A stretch of DNA of 64,000 nucleotides from NCBI RefSeq assembly GCF_008973465.1, contig NZ_WBXN01000004.1, positions 310,001 to 374,000 on the forward strand, in the 5' to 3' direction. Below the pieces are notes generated by a model, which was not told the DNA's origin, did not search any database, and saw only the letters and a list, made by a program, of their open reading frames with translations. Each line of letters begins with the position of its first letter. The first letter of the stretch is position 1. Position numbers and translations under genes: made by a program. Of the stretch, positions 34,471 to 43,473 are shown piece after piece. Origin of the DNA: Streptomyces sp. SS1-1 (lineage in GTDB: Bacteria; Actinomycetota; Actinomycetes; Streptomycetales; Streptomycetaceae).

Positions 34471-35892
34471 TCAGCCCATCTCCTCCAGTTTCTTGCCCTT
34501 GGTCTCCTTGACGAACTTCAGGACGAACGGGATCGAGAGCGCCGCGAAGGCCGTGTAGATCACATACGTGGCCGACAGGTTCCAGTCGGCCAGCGACGGG
34601 AAGCTCGCGGTGATCGCCCAGTTGGCGATCCACTGCGCGGCCGCCGCCACACCCAGGGCGGCGGCGCGCAGCCGGTTGGGGAACATCTCGCCGAGCAGGA
34701 CCCACACGACGACGCCCCACGACAGGGCGAAGAACAGCACGAACACATGGGCGGCGATCAGCGCGACCCAGCCCTGCGTGGCGGGCAGCTTGCCGTCGAC
34801 CAGGTCGTAGGAGAACGCCCACGCCTCCAGGCCGAGGCCGACGACCATGCCGACGGAGCCGATCAGCGCGAGCGGTTTGCGGCCGATCCTGTCGACGAAG
34901 ATGATCGCGATGACCGTGCCGACGATGTTGATGATCGACGTCGTGAACGAGTAGAAGAACGAGTCCGTCGGGTCGACGCCGACCGACTGCCACAGCGTGG
35001 ACGAGTAGTAGAAGGCCACGTTGATGCCGACGAACTGCTGGAACGCCGACAGGCCGATGCCGATCCAGACGATCGGCTTGAACAGGAACGTGCCGCCCAG
35101 CAGGTCCTTGAAGGAGGACTTCTCCTCACGGTGCATCGCCGCCTCGATCTCGGAGATCCGGGCGTCGAGGTCGACGTCCTCGCCCTCGACCTCCGCGAGG
35201 ATGCTCCGGGCGCGCTCCCGCTTGCCGACCGAGATCAGGAAGCGGGGCGACTCGGGGATCGCGAAGGACAGCAGGCCGTACAGGACGGCCGGTACGACCA
35301 TGACGCCGAGCATGACCTGCCAGGCCTCGAGGCCCATCAGCCGGCCGCGCTGGTCGCCTCCCGCCGCGTTGAGGATGCCCCAGTTGACCAGCTGTGACAT
35401 CGCGATGCCGACGACGATCGCGGCCTGCTGGAAGGAGCCGAGGCGCCCGCGGTAGGCGGGCGGGGCCACCTCGGCGATGTAGGCGGGGCCGATCACGGAC
35501 GCCATGCCGATCGCGAAACCGCCCACGATCCGCCAGAAGGCCAGGTCCCACAGCGCGAACGGCAGCGCCGAACCGACGGCGCTGATCGTGAACAGCACGG
35601 CGGCGATCTGCATGCACCGGATACGGCCGATGCGGTCGGCGATCCGGCCCGCGGTCGCCGCGCCGATGGCGCAGCCGATCAACGCGATCGCGATGACCTG
35701 GGCCAGTGCCGCCGAGCCGATGTCGTAGCGGTCGCGGACGGCCTCGACGGCCCCGTTGATCACCGAGCTGTCGTAGCCGAACAGGAAGCCGCCCATCGCG
35801 GCCGCCGCCGCGATGAAGACGACGTGCCCGAGATGATCGGGGTGAGCCGTCGAGGCTCCTGACCGGGGTGGTTGCGACGCGGTGCTGGTCAC
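34471..35892 (-). CDS. sugar-porter-family MFS transporter
   Basis: The product has 473 residues from GTG 35892, with GAGGAG 7 nt upstream. Sugar-porter signatures are FLFGYDSSVINGAV in TM1, GRIADRIGRIRCM, PESPRFLISVGKRERA after TM6, QQFVGINVAFYYSSTLW in TM7, DRIGRKPLALIG and PNRLRAAALGVA near the end. These match glucose/xylose/arabinose:H+ symporters such as GlcP and XylE. No sugar catabolic gene is adjacent. The upstream region has a repeated TGATCA-ACGGCAG element at about 35937-35965 that may bind a regulator. Confidence 0.93.
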   Translation of the reverse strand: MTSTASQPPRSGASTAHPDHLGHVVFIAAAAAMGGFLFGYDSSVINGAVEAVRDRYDIGSAALAQVIAIALIGCAIGAATAGRIADRIGRIRCMQIAAVLFTISAVGSALPFALWDLAFWRIVGGFAIGMASVIGPAYIAEVAPPAYRGRLGSFQQAAIVVGIAMSQLVNWGILNAAGGDQRGRLMGLEAWQVMLGVMVVPAVLYGLLSFAIPESPRFLISVGKRERARSILAEVEGEDVDLDARISEIEAAMHREEKSSFKDLLGGTFLFKPIVWIGIGLSAFQQFVGINVAFYYSSTLWQSVGVDPTDSFFYSFTTSIINIVGTVIAIIFVDRIGRKPLALIGSVGMVVGLGLEAWAFSYDLVDGKLPATQGWVALIAAHVFVLFFALSWGVVVWVLLGEMFPNRLRAAALGVAAAAQWIANWAITASFPSLADWNLSATYVIYTAFAALSIPFVLKFVKETKGKKLEEMG

Positions 35893-36040
35893 GTGTACTC
35901 CTCGGGCCGCCGGCAGAGCCGCCGGGCGATGGACGGTGATCACGGCAGTGATCAACGGCAGGGCTTCTATCCGGTGCCCCCTGCGCGCGCCGATATGCCT
36001 GGACCGGGGCACCCTGGGAACCGTCCGCCTCCCCCGGGGC

Positions 36041-36067
36041 TGTCACAGACGGGACCGCCGCCCGGTC
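36041..36067 (+). promoter_or_regulatory. ECF41-type promoter candidate upstream of the second SDR gene
   Basis: TGTCACA (36041-36047), an exact copy of the -35 consensus I recall for ECF41, is followed after 16 nt by GGTC (36064-36067), one base off CGTC. The start codon is 87 nt further on. A similar element precedes the related SDR beside the ECF41 sigma gene at 2539. Confidence 0.6.
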
Positions 36068-36153
36068 AGTAGGGATGCGAGCAGTCGTCGCCGGAGCCGT
36101 GCCGCACCAGCCAGACGGACGGACGGACGGGGCCGCGAACGAAGGGATGATTC

Positions 36154-36900
36154 ATGAAGGTCGTAGTGATCGGTGGGACCGGGCTGATCGGTTCGAAGGT
36201 GGTCGCCGAGGTCACCGGACACGGGCACGAGGCGGTGGCCGCCTCACCCAGCACCGGGGTGGACACGCTGACGGGTGAGGGCCTGGCCGAGGTGATGAAG
36301 GGGGCGTCGGTCGTCGTCGACGTCACGAACAGCCCGTCGTTCGCCGACGACGCCGTGCTGGACTTCTTCCGGCGCTCCACCGCCAACCAGCTGGAGGCCG
36401 AGCGGGAGGCCGGGGTGGCCCATCACGTGGCGTTGTCCGTCGTGGGCACCGACCGGCTGCAGGAGGCCGGCTACTTCCGCGCCAAGCAGACGCAGGAGGA
36501 CATGATCCGGGGGTCCGGGATCCCCTTCTCGATCGTGCGGGCGACGCAGTTCTTCGAGTTCGCCCAGGGTCTGGCGGACTCGGCCACCCAGGGCGACACG
36601 GTGTCCCTCGCCCCCATCAAGATCCAGCCGATGTTCTCCGGGGACGTGGCGGCGGCCGTGGCCCGCACGGCCGTCGGTACGCCGGTCGGCGGGATCGTCG
36701 AGGCCGCCGGGCCGGACGTCTTCGCGCTGGAGGACTTCATCCGGCAGGCTCTCGCGGCCCAGGGTGACCCGCGCACGGTGGTGACCGACCCGCGGGGCCT
36801 GTACTGGGGCGCCGCCCTCGAGGACTCCGACCTGCTGCCGGGCCCGGACGCGTCGATCGGCGCGACCTCCCTGGCGGAGTGGACGGCGCGCCAGGCATAG
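36154..36900 (+). CDS. NmrA-type atypical SDR, relative of the gene at 1758
   Basis: The product has 248 residues. It starts VVVIGGTGLIGSKVVAEVTG, the Rossmann motif, followed by VVVDVTNSPSFADDAVLDFF, HHVALSVVGTDRLQEAGYFRAK (Y and K as YxxxK), IPFSIVRATQFFEF and a C-terminal LAEWTARQA. It is collinear with the SDR at 1758, which is the partner of the ECF41 sigma. It is flanked by a sugar porter and an AraC-type gene with which it has no clear link. The TGTCACA element upstream suggests it belongs to the ECF41 regulon. Confidence 0.9.
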   Translation: MKVVVIGGTGLIGSKVVAEVTGHGHEAVAASPSTGVDTLTGEGLAEVMKGASVVVDVTNSPSFADDAVLDFFRRSTANQLEAEREAGVAHHVALSVVGTDRLQEAGYFRAKQTQEDMIRGSGIPFSIVRATQFFEFAQGLADSATQGDTVSLAPIKIQPMFSGDVAAAVARTAVGTPVGGIVEAAGPDVFALEDFIRQALAAQGDPRTVVTDPRGLYWGAALEDSDLLPGPDASIGATSLAEWTARQA

Positions 36901-36956
36901 ACCGGCCGAGGCGCCGGACCGGCGACACGGTCCGGCGCCCAGGCGTGGTCGCTGCC

Positions 36957-37826
36957 CTACGCGGGCTCGACGGGCAGCCAGAGCTCGCAGGTCGCGGTGG
37001 TGAAGTCGGCCGCGCGGTCCAGGACGGCGACGATCGAGGGGCCCGACCGCAGCCGCCACGGGTTGGACGGGAACCACTCGGTCGCGGTCGCCGCCCAGGT
37101 GGTCTGCAGGGTCCCCGGATGCGGTCCGGCGGTCCGGAAGACCGCCCACGTCCCGGCCTCCACCTCGATGACGTCGAGGCCGTCCGGGGCGGGCGTGTCA
37201 CGGCCGAGGGCGACCCCGTGGAGATAGGTCAGCTCGCTGCCCTCCGTGCCGTCCGGGTCGACGTCGTCGCTGACCTGCAGCAGGCCGGCCGGTTCGCTGT
37301 CACCGAGGGCCTTGAGCCGGGCGTGCTCCTCCTGGGGCAGGGCGGCGATGTGCCGCTGGATGTGCGGGTTGACGCCCCGGTGGACGAGCGGGACGCGGGC
37401 GGCGTGGCCGGCGAGCCGGAACGCGGGGCGGTCGACGAGACGGGTGTCCATGGGAGTGCTTCCTTCGACGGTCAGGCGGAACCTGAGCTGCGGTTGTGTG
37501 CGCAGGGGACCTCCGTCACGGCGTACGTCACCGGGGCCGGCACCGTGGACCGCGCGGAACGCCCGGCCGAACGCCTCGCTGGAGCCGTAGCCGTGCCGGA
37601 CGGCGATGTCCAGCAGGTCGGCGTCGCCCCGGACGACGTCCGCGGCGGCCACGGTCATGCGGCGCCGCCGCACATACTCCGACAGGGGCATGCCGGCGAG
37701 CGACGAGAACATCCGCCGCAGGTGGTACTCGGTCGTTCCGAGCTCTCCGGCGAGTGCGCCGATGTCGAGCTCCTCGCCGAGGTGCCGCTCGACGTGGTCG
37801 ACGAGCCGGTTGAGTGCCGAGATCAT
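36957..37826 (-). CDS. AraC-family regulator with C-terminal GyrI-like effector-binding domain
   Basis: The product has 289 residues from ATG 37826, with GGGAGA before it. The AraC DNA-binding domain is N-terminal (about 1-110: GELGTTEYHLRRMFSSLAGMP, VRHGYGSSEAFGRAFRAVHG). A GyrI/BmrR-like small-molecule domain follows (about 130-289: VDRPAFRLAGHAARVPLVHRG, ending CELWLPVEPA). This is the Rob-type order. Such proteins bind lipophilic or cationic compounds. The nearest possible targets are itself and the SDR at 36154, but no operator is obvious. Confidence 0.9.
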   Translation of the reverse strand: MISALNRLVDHVERHLGEELDIGALAGELGTTEYHLRRMFSSLAGMPLSEYVRRRRMTVAAADVVRGDADLLDIAVRHGYGSSEAFGRAFRAVHGAGPGDVRRDGGPLRTQPQLRFRLTVEGSTPMDTRLVDRPAFRLAGHAARVPLVHRGVNPHIQRHIAALPQEEHARLKALGDSEPAGLLQVSDDVDPDGTEGSELTYLHGVALGRDTPAPDGLDVIEVEAGTWAVFRTAGPHPGTLQTTWAATATEWFPSNPWRLRSGPSIVAVLDRAADFTTATCELWLPVEPA

Positions 37827-37946
37827 GAGGTCTCCCTTCACGGACAACCCTGGCAGCGGGCACTCCGGCCGCGCCCGATCGTCGCGGTCCGATCCGATCA
37901 TGCGCGCTCGGCGTCCGGCGCACGACGGAGTCGTGAACCGCCCCGC

Positions 37947-38999
37947 CTACTCCCTGTGGGCCTCCTGCAGGGCCCGCTCCACGGCACCTTGGACGCGGGC
38001 GGCCTCGCGTTCCTTGCGTCGCGCGCGGGCCCGGCGTACCAGGAACAGCGTCGCGGCGACGGCGAGGAGGAGCAGGACGACGATCCAGGGGACGGCCCAG
38101 GTGTGCGCGGTGGCCTCGACCGGCTTCAGGGGGGTGGTGGAGCCGGAGGGGTCGGTGAGCAGGGGCAGCAGCGTGGCGGTGGCCGTGAGGCGGACGCCGG
38201 GTGCGACGCCGTGCACGGGCACCTTCACTGTCCACCGCTCCCCCGGCAGCAGCTTCGGGGTGTCCTTGAGGTCGTCCGCCGCCGTGCGCAGCGAGCCGAA
38301 CGGCCCCTGGACGGAGACGTCCTGGCGGGCGGAGAGCAGGGCGTTGCCCGTGTTGCGGACCGTGTAGGTGACGGTGGCCGTGCCCTTCGCGAACGGGTTG
38401 GCGGTGCCGTCGTAGTCGACGTGCAGGTCCTCGACGGCGAGGCGGGGCGTGAGCTCGCCGCCGACGCGCAGGGCGACACGGACGCCGAGGCGCCGGTCGA
38501 CGTTGATGCCGGCGGCGGAGTCGGACTGCTTGAGGGAGGTGAGCAGGCCGCCCACATGGTCTCCGGGCGTGGCGTTCCTCGGGACGCTGACGGTGAAGGG
38601 GACGTCGGCGGATTTGCCGGGCGCGAGGGTGAGGGAGGTGGCCCGGGGGTGCACCCAGGCGCCGACGCCGACGGACTTCTTCTCCCGGGTGAGCAGGTCG
38701 AGTTGACCGGCGTCCGTGGTGTAGCCGTCGGAGGCGTAGACGGCGAGGCGGAGCGTGGTCCGGCCGCGGTTGGTGACGACCATCGTGTCCTCGACGGTGC
38801 CGCCCGGGTTCACGGCGTAGCCGAAGCTGGAGCGGTTGTCGCCGTACGCGTTCGCGGCGGTCCGGACCGTCCAGCTGACGTCGCCGTCGGCGGCCGCGGC
38901 GGGGCCCGCGCGCAGGCCGGTGAGCGCGAGGGCGGTGAGCAGGACGAGGGCCGCGGCGCGCAGGAGCGCGGCGGGGCGGAGACGTCGGTGCGTGGGCAT
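37947..38999 (-). CDS. DUF916 (WxL-interacting-protein type) secreted, membrane-anchored protein
   Basis: The product has 350 residues. A signal peptide (about 1-37, ending AGPAAAAD) is followed by a DUF916-like immunoglobulin fold: FGYAVNPGGTVEDTMVVTNRGRTTLRLAVYASD, SLTLAPGKSADVPFTVSVPRNATPGDHVGGL. A second beta domain has VRNTGNALLSARQDVSVQGPFG, then one TM segment (about 305-325) and a basic, coiled tail inside. In Firmicutes such proteins (WxLIP) hold WxL proteins at the cell wall. The gene lies directly downstream of a metallophosphoesterase carrying a WxL-like domain, in the same direction. Confidence 0.85.
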   Translation of the reverse strand: MPTHRRLRPAALLRAAALVLLTALALTGLRAGPAAAADGDVSWTVRTAANAYGDNRSSFGYAVNPGGTVEDTMVVTNRGRTTLRLAVYASDGYTTDAGQLDLLTREKKSVGVGAWVHPRATSLTLAPGKSADVPFTVSVPRNATPGDHVGGLLTSLKQSDSAAGINVDRRLGVRVALRVGGELTPRLAVEDLHVDYDGTANPFAKGTATVTYTVRNTGNALLSARQDVSVQGPFGSLRTAADDLKDTPKLLPGERWTVKVPVHGVAPGVRLTATATLLPLLTDPSGSTTPLKPVEATAHTWAVPWIVVLLLLAVAATLFLVRRARARRKEREAARVQGAVERALQEAHRE

Positions 39000-39024
39000 C
39001 TGGGGGGGTTCTCCTGGAGCGGGA

Positions 39025-39060
39025 GGCGTGGCAGGGCGCCCGCGGGCACCCTGCCACGCC
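39025..39060 (-). terminator. 12-bp stem-loop between metallophosphoesterase and DUF916 genes
   Basis: GGCGTGGCAGGG (39025-39036) pairs perfectly with CCCTGCCACGCC (39049-39060), and the 12-nt loop is itself partly self-complementary. It lies between the two co-oriented genes, 26 nt before the DUF916 start, so it may tune the DUF916 gene instead of stopping transcription fully. Confidence 0.65.
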
Positions 39061-39071
39061 GGTGGAACGGT

Positions 39072-39101
39072 CCTGCCGCCCCGCTTCAGCGCGGCGGCAG
39101 G
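39072..39101 (-). terminator. hairpin directly after the metallophosphoesterase stop
   Basis: CCTGCCGCC (39072-39080) pairs with GGCGGCAGG (39093-39101), and inner bases extend the stem. It lies 14 nt after the stop codon on the minus strand. With the hairpin at 39025 it makes a double structure within 90 nt. Confidence 0.65.
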
Positions 39102-39114
39102 GTGGGGTGTCCGG

Positions 39115-41076
39115 TCAGCTGCTCAGCGCGGTGATCGTGAGGGTCGCGCGGTACGAGCCCTTCTCGACGCTGTCCGGGATCTTCAGGTCGAGGTCGGCGC
39201 CCAGCCGGGCACCGCCGCGCGGGTGGCCCTGCTCGGCGGAGGCGAGGCCCCGCGAGACGGACAGGCCCGCGCCCTGGTCGTCGTAGCCGGAGGCGACCGC
39301 GTTGGCGGCCGTGGCACCGGCTCCGGCGTCGAGGACGTACGGCTTCCAGCCGAGGTAGGAGCCGGAGAACTTCTTGCCAGCGTCCTTGAACTCGCTCACG
39401 TCGGCCGAGATCGACCAGGGGGCGAGCGTGCGGCGGCTGTCCGTCACGAGGAGGGGGTTGATCTTGCCGGCGGCCTCGAAGTGGTCGCCATTCTTCTCCT
39501 TGGCGGTGCCGAGGTCGACCAGGCCGTTGTAGCCGTCGATGGTCCAGCCGAACTCGCCGGGGGCCGCGTTCGGGACGTTGACCTGGAGCGACTGGCCGTC
39601 ACCCTGGTAGGGGTGGACGGTGACCTTGTCGACCACGGAACCGACGGGCTTGTCGCCGGAGTTCGCGCAGGGGACGCTGCCGTTGTCCACGGAGGGGTTC
39701 GGCGTGGCGCAGGTGCCGGAGCGCAGGTTCTCCAGGACGAGCTTGTCGGACCTGACCTTGACCCGGACGTAGGAGCGGACGTGCTCCTGGTTCTCCACCG
39801 AGTTGAACCAGAAGTTGTCCTTGTTCAGCGGGTCGGGGCCGTTGCCCTGGACGCCCGTGCCGGTGCCGTCGGGCTTCTTGAGGTCGTAGTACTTCGAGCC
39901 CGAGGCCGAGTTGGCGGTGACGTAGATGACGCCGCCGGGGCCGGGGTAGACCTCGGCCTGGCCGGGCTGCTCCTCGGGGTTGGCCTTCTGGCCGTTCTTG
40001 ATGGCGTAGCTGCGGGAGTAGCTGTGGTCGTGGCCCTGCAGCACCATGTCGATGCCGAGGTCGGAGAAGGCCGTCGTGAAGTCCTTGCGGCGGTCCTTGT
40101 TGCCCTGGTCGAGGGAGTGGCTGGCGGGCGAGTAGATGGAGTGGTGGTAGACCAGCACCTTCCACTTGGCTTCCGAGCCGTGCTTCTTGATGACGTCGGT
40201 GATGTAGCCGACGTGCTGGGCGTCCTTGGTGTCGCTCTGGGCGTTGCTGTTGATGTCGATGAACAGCACGTCCTTGTGGATGAACCAGTAGTCGCCGCCC
40301 GACCGGGTCGCCGCGTTGCTGTCGTAGTACGCGTCGGACTTGTCGGTGTTGGGCGTGAAGTGGTGCTGCTCGTAGGACTTGCCGCCGACGTCGTGGTTGC
40401 CGATGGTGGCGGCGAGGGGGACCTGGCGGAGCTGGTCGGGGGCCAGGAACGACTTCCACTGGTTCTCGTCGTTGGCGCTCTCGACGTGGTCGCCGCCGGA
40501 CACGAGCAGTTCCGCGTCGGGGTTGGCCTCGGTCGCCACCTTGAGGGTGTCGGCCCAGCCCGCGCCGTCCTTCTGCGCGTCGCCGCTGGAGCCGATCTGC
40601 GGGTCGCCGAGGAAGAGGAAGTCGTAGTCGCCCTCGAAGTCCCGCGTCTTGAAGGTGTACGTCGGGGACCAGGCGCCCTCGCCGCCGACCCGGTAGGAGT
40701 AGGCGACGTTCTCCTTGAGGCCGGTGATCGTGGCGTGCCGGTTGTAGCCGCCGCTGGAGGCGATGTTGGCGCCGCCGGTGGCCGCGAAGGTGGCCGCGTC
40801 GGCCGGGAACCGGCCGTCGACCAGGGTGGCGGTGGGGGCGACCTGGAGCTGCTGCGGGGTGTCCGCCGCGGAGTACCAGGTGACGATCCGCTGGGTCTCG
40901 TCGGCGCCCACGCCGAGGATGACGCCGGACAGGTCGGCGGAGCCGGCCGCGGCGGCCGGAGCCGCACCGCCGGCGCCGAGGGCCATGGTCAGCCCCAGCA
41001 CGGCCGTGGCGGCACCGCCGGCGACACGGCGTCGCGCGGCGCGGTCGGTCTGCGTCGTTCTACTGCTCGATCTCAT
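39115..41076 (-). CDS. secreted metallophosphoesterase with fibronectin-like N-domain and WxL-like C-terminal domain
   Basis: The product has 653 residues. A long signal peptide ends near residue 44. A purple-acid-phosphatase-type N-domain follows (about 48-145, ILGVGADETQRIVTWYSA, ATITGLKENVAYSYRVGG). The calcineurin-like catalytic domain has metal ligands in LFLGDPQIG, SGGDHVE, TIGNHDVGG, LVYHHSIYS and LQGHDHSYSR. The last 160 residues contain LLVTDSRRTLAPWSISADVSEF and LDLKIPDSVEKGSYRATLTI, the pattern of a WxL cell-wall domain. It should hydrolyse a phosphate ester outside the cell and be retained at the wall. The DUF916 gene downstream is the probable anchor partner. Confidence 0.9.
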   Translation of the reverse strand: MRSSSRTTQTDRAARRRVAGGAATAVLGLTMALGAGGAAPAAAAGSADLSGVILGVGADETQRIVTWYSAADTPQQLQVAPTATLVDGRFPADAATFAATGGANIASSGGYNRHATITGLKENVAYSYRVGGEGAWSPTYTFKTRDFEGDYDFLFLGDPQIGSSGDAQKDGAGWADTLKVATEANPDAELLVSGGDHVESANDENQWKSFLAPDQLRQVPLAATIGNHDVGGKSYEQHHFTPNTDKSDAYYDSNAATRSGGDYWFIHKDVLFIDINSNAQSDTKDAQHVGYITDVIKKHGSEAKWKVLVYHHSIYSPASHSLDQGNKDRRKDFTTAFSDLGIDMVLQGHDHSYSRSYAIKNGQKANPEEQPGQAEVYPGPGGVIYVTANSASGSKYYDLKKPDGTGTGVQGNGPDPLNKDNFWFNSVENQEHVRSYVRVKVRSDKLVLENLRSGTCATPNPSVDNGSVPCANSGDKPVGSVVDKVTVHPYQGDGQSLQVNVPNAAPGEFGWTIDGYNGLVDLGTAKEKNGDHFEAAGKINPLLVTDSRRTLAPWSISADVSEFKDAGKKFSGSYLGWKPYVLDAGAGATAANAVASGYDDQGAGLSVSRGLASAEQGHPRGGARLGADLDLKIPDSVEKGSYRATLTITALSS

Positions 41077-41200
41077 GGGTTCTTTCGTTCCTTATGCATG
41101 CATGAATGCACGGATTGGAGGTCTGTACGATCACCGGGCGGCGTGAACCGGAGGGAAACGATCCGGCGGTGTTGGTTGAACGTCCCGCCAAACAGGGGCT

Positions 41201-42412
41201 TCAGAGCCCCGCGAGCCGCTGCGCGAACCACGTCAGACCCATGACGGCCACGCCCGCCGCGACCAGTCCCGTCGCCCGGCGCCCGGCGCGCGGGGACCGG
41301 CGCCGCAGGACGGCCAGCGCCGGGAAGAGCAGCCCGACGATCGCCAACTGCACCGCCTCTATACCGAGGTTGAACACCAGCAGCGACCACAGAAGGGTCC
41401 ACGACCACGCCGCCTCGATGCCGAGCGCGCCCGCGAACCCGAGGCCGTGCACCAGACCGAAACAGAAGACGACGCCCAGCCGCGTCCAGCCGGCCCGGTC
41501 GAGCCGGAGGTGACCGGTCCCGCCCGGCTCCCGGGACTCAGGAGCCCGGTCGTCGCGCCGGGCGAGCCGCCACAGGTGCCAGCCCGCGACGACGGCGATG
41601 GACAGGGCGATGACGGGTTCCACGACACCGGCCGGGACCTCGACCAGGCCGAGGGCGGCGAGCAGGAAGGTCACTGAGTGCGCGAGCGTGAACGCGGTGG
41701 CGGTCAGGACGACTTCGCGCGGCGAGCGCGATCCCGCGATGAGCGCGAGCAGGAACAGGATGTGGTCGATCCCGGTCAGCAGATGCTCGGCGCCCAGGCG
41801 GAAGAACTCCCAGAACCTCTGGTACCAGCTCTGGCCGACCAGGAAGGAGGGATGCGCGGCGTCGAGGGCCGCGCTGCCGGTGAGCCCGTCGACCGCGTAC
41901 GTGACGATCGTCTTGGTGCCCTTGACGTACTGCTCCGCGTCGGGGAACAGCGTGCTGCGCACCTCCAGTCCCGCGTCGCCGCCCGGGCAGGTCCAGTCAA
42001 GGGTCAGGACGGCGTAGGGCGCGCCGTCGCGCCGGGTCGTCGTGAAGCCGCCGTGCCGGCGCGGGACGCAGGGGCGGCCGTCGGAGGAGAGCGTGAAGCG
42101 GCCGGTGACATAGCCGACGGCCGCGTCGGCGTGGGCGTCGAGCACGGCGGCCCGGCCGCGGGCGTCCCCGGACTCGAAGGCGGCGGTGCCCTGCCGGAAG
42201 AGGGCGTCGTCGTGGGCGGCGTCGGCCGCGGACACGACGAGGAGGTCGTACTCGAGCGCGACGGTCGTACGGGGACGGCCCGCGTCGTTCTCCTTGACGT
42301 CGGCGTAGGCAGTGGACGCGAAGCCGTGCGCGTGGGCCGGCGCGCCGGTGCCGACGAGGGCGACGACGGCCGCGCACAGGGCGATGAGGATGCGGCGAAC
42401 CCGCTGTGACAT
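41201..42412 (-). CDS. HupE/UreJ-like membrane protein with an extracytoplasmic N-domain
   Basis: The product has 403 residues. A signal peptide (about 1-29, ending APAHAHG) precedes an outside domain of about 170 residues rich in beta strands. Six hydrophobic segments follow, with FRLGAEHLLTGIDHILFLLALIAG (the HupE/UreJ_2 signature), TAFTLAHSVTFLLAALGL and CFGLVHGLGFAGALG. Histidines recur in the membrane part, as in metal (Ni/Co) transport relatives. It runs leftward upstream of the metallophosphoesterase, with a 124-nt gap. The transported substance is unknown. Confidence 0.88.
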   Translation of the reverse strand: MSQRVRRILIALCAAVVALVGTGAPAHAHGFASTAYADVKENDAGRPRTTVALEYDLLVVSAADAAHDDALFRQGTAAFESGDARGRAAVLDAHADAAVGYVTGRFTLSSDGRPCVPRRHGGFTTTRRDGAPYAVLTLDWTCPGGDAGLEVRSTLFPDAEQYVKGTKTIVTYAVDGLTGSAALDAAHPSFLVGQSWYQRFWEFFRLGAEHLLTGIDHILFLLALIAGSRSPREVVLTATAFTLAHSVTFLLAALGLVEVPAGVVEPVIALSIAVVAGWHLWRLARRDDRAPESREPGGTGHLRLDRAGWTRLGVVFCFGLVHGLGFAGALGIEAAWSWTLLWSLLVFNLGIEAVQLAIVGLLFPALAVLRRRSPRAGRRATGLVAAGVAVMGLTWFAQRLAGL

Positions 42413-42587
42413 GGTGCTCCTTCAGGTTTCCGGAGCACCGTGCGGGGCGCGGGTGAACAACGCGGGACCACGCGGCGAAGCGTCGGACAACAAGCCGTGC
42501 GCCGGGCCGCGAGAGGGCCTTTCGGGGGTGCGGGGCAGCGCAGGATGGGCGCGGCACCATCCGTCATCGCTCCGAGGGACGATCGTC

Positions 42588-43322
42588 TTGCGCCCACCGC
42601 TCGTCTTGCGTTCGCCACGCCCCCTGTCCGCCTCGCGCGTTTCGCGTGCACCGCTTCCGCTGCGGGCCGCCGTGGCGCTGGCCGCCGTCGCCGCCCTGGC
42701 CACCGGGTGCGCGTCGGCCGACGCCTGGTCGGGGCCGCACGCCTCCCCCACGCCCGTCGGCGCCCTCGCCCCCGGGTTCGTCGACCCGTCCGCGTCCCCC
42801 ACGCCCGAGGCCACCGTGACACCGCGGCCGGGCTCCTGGGACGACGTGCATCCGCCCACGGGCTACCGCGTGGTCCTGGTCACCGCCGGCGACGACCGGC
42901 CGACCACGGCACTCGTGACCGCCGTACGGGACTGGGCGAAGGAGGAGGACGTCGATCTGCGCACGGTGACCGCCGACGATCCCACCCGTCATGTCGCCGC
43001 GCTCACCCGGGCCATGGACATGGACCCCGACCTCGTCGTCACCGCGGGCAACGACCTGGTCGACCCGCTCGCCGCGGTCAGCCCCAGCCATCTCGACCAG
43101 CGATTCCTGGTCGTTGGGGCCGAGTTGGCCGAGCCGACGGAGAACGTGACGGCCGCCGACTGGACCGGGGCGTCCTTCCGCGGCGAGGGGCTCGGGATGT
43201 CCTCGGCGTACGACGCCCGCTCGTTCACCGCCGCGCGCTGCGCCGCCGCCGTCCGGGCGGGCGTGGCGGCCGTGCTCAACGACCTGACCGGGATCGTGCT
43301 CTGGCTGGACGACGTCAAGTAG
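42588..43322 (+). CDS. lipoprotein related to periplasmic-binding (BMP-like) proteins
   Basis: The product has 244 residues from TTG 42588, chosen because GAGGGAC lies 7 nt upstream and the signal peptide starts there. The lipobox is ALATGC, at about residues 41-46 (AAVALAAVAALATGC). After a Ser/Pro-rich linker, a Rossmann-like domain has GYRVVLVTAGDDRPTTALVTAV, DPDLVVTAGNDLVDPLAAVSPSHLDQRFLVVGAEL and AEPTENVTAADW, as in the PnrA/BMP group. The ligand domain is short, so it may be only half of a binding fold. It diverges from the HupE-like gene. Confidence 0.75.
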   Translation: MRPPLVLRSPRPLSASRVSRAPLPLRAAVALAAVAALATGCASADAWSGPHASPTPVGALAPGFVDPSASPTPEATVTPRPGSWDDVHPPTGYRVVLVTAGDDRPTTALVTAVRDWAKEEDVDLRTVTADDPTRHVAALTRAMDMDPDLVVTAGNDLVDPLAAVSPSHLDQRFLVVGAELAEPTENVTAADWTGASFRGEGLGMSSAYDARSFTAARCAAAVRAGVAAVLNDLTGIVLWLDDVK

Positions 43323-43473
43323 GGCGCCCCTGGGGGGCGGTGGGGGTGGCGGTGGCGGTGGTCGCGTTGTACCGGGAAGAGCCGTGGCTCCCGCCGGCGC
43401 GCGGCCGGGCCGTCGCCGCACGATCCGCACGAGCGGCCCGACGGGACGGTTCGTCGACCCGTGACCGGCGTGG

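Noticed and set aside
41092-41101. ATGCATGCAT palindrome upstream of the metallophosphoesterase as a specific operator
   Set aside because: It is a 10-bp simple alternating palindrome with no second copy or adjacent regulator, so it is not listed as a feature.
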